DNA of 64,000 nt. Source: Metabacillus_B sp050107715. GTDB taxonomy: Bacteria > Bacillota > Bacilli > Bacillales > Bacillaceae. The notes under the pieces are model-generated. The model was not told where the DNA came from. It did not search any database and saw only the letters and a list, made by a program, of their open reading frames with translations. The stretch spans positions 3,415 to 67,414 of the forward strand of contig NZ_JBNILN010000016.1 of the NCBI RefSeq assembly GCF_050107715.1, read 5' to 3'. Both the position numbers and the translations under genes were made by a program. Below, in pieces: positions 63,895 through 64,000 of the stretch; positions within the stretch are counted from its first letter, which is position 1, and every line of letters begins with the position of its first letter.

Positions 63895-64000
63895 CATATA
63901 AAGACTTTTCGATGTAATTCGACAGGCTGGGCGGACTCATTGCTTACCGTTTCCTTCTGTTTTTGAGATACAAGCTGTACCAAATCGGTAAAACCATTCG
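63895..64000. repeat. spacer of the higher-order repeat, copy 2 (cut by window edge)
   Basis: 106 bp identical to 63661-63766. The array continues beyond the window. Confidence 0.92.

Noticed and set aside
63407..63966. Four overlapping plus-strand frames of 61-88 codons
   Set aside because: They arise because the 20-bp repeat has no stop in any frame; proteins are the same Phe/Leu/Val/Tyr/Cys-rich string in shifted phase, with no ribosome sites.

Overview
The window is one stretch of chromosome from a spore-forming member of the Bacillaceae (Bacillus or a close relative). Gene content and order follow the Bacillus subtilis blocks cta-pyc-ftsW-yla, suhB-yktBA-speA-SR1-pdh and ykyA-def-ykrA-rpoY-rnjA-ade-ktrC. 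Sporulation genes are present: a ylaJ germination lipoprotein, a YjcZ-type microprotein with a sigma-K-like promoter, and a sporulenol-type squalene cyclase. There are no rRNA or tRNA genes, no CRISPR array and no intact insertion sequence.

Layout. 1-9.7 kb: haem A synthesis and cytochrome oxidase (ctaC partial, ctaB, divergent ctaA), a photolyase inserted between ctaA and pyc, then pyc and ftsW. 9.9-17.6 kb: the yla block (ylaN, ylaL, ylaK/phoH2, ylaJ, ylaI, ylaH, typA, ylaF). 17.7-23.3 kb: acetyltransferase, suhB, yktB, yktA, a flavin oxidoreductase, speA and the short SR1P gene with CcpN-like operators. 23.5-31.3 kb: a DUF1885-like protein, a BCCT betaine transporter, a lipoprotein and the pdhABCD operon. 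31.7-40.2 kb: ykyA, the YjcZ microprotein, an unusual nested hairpin repeat, def, ykrA, a possible 23-residue basic peptide, rpoY-rnjA, adenine deaminase and ktrC. 40.7-53 kb is less syntenic: nnr with a DUF6884-like partner, an AbrB-type membrane protein, a thioesterase, sqhC-hsp20 divergent from a large multi-PAS histidine kinase, a YtxH-like protein and a succinate-semialdehyde dehydrogenase. 53-64 kb is accessory: two overlapping pairs of small helical proteins (one with a WxG motif), RDD and glycine/alanine-repeat proteins, a SurA-like lipoprotein, a secreted multi-domain nuclease, an orphan sigma-54 activator and a 20-bp tandem array running off the window edge.

Themes. Central carbon flow is strongly represented: pyruvate dehydrogenase, pyruvate carboxylase, and SR1P, a known partner of glycolytic GapA. 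Respiration is represented by the cta genes, and the ctaA/ctaB gap carries ResD-like boxes. RNA turnover is covered by rnjA with rpoY. The strongest candidates for something undescribed are (i) the tandem nested-hairpin element at 32757-33256, whose modules change stem sequence but keep pairing and share a TCCT loop; (ii) the 20-bp array with a 234-bp higher-order period at 63481-64000; (iii) a perfect 12-bp inverted repeat in the predicted pdhA leader; and (iv) the short basic peptide gene at 35380-35451. All assignments come from reading the sequence and recalled family knowledge; no searches were run.
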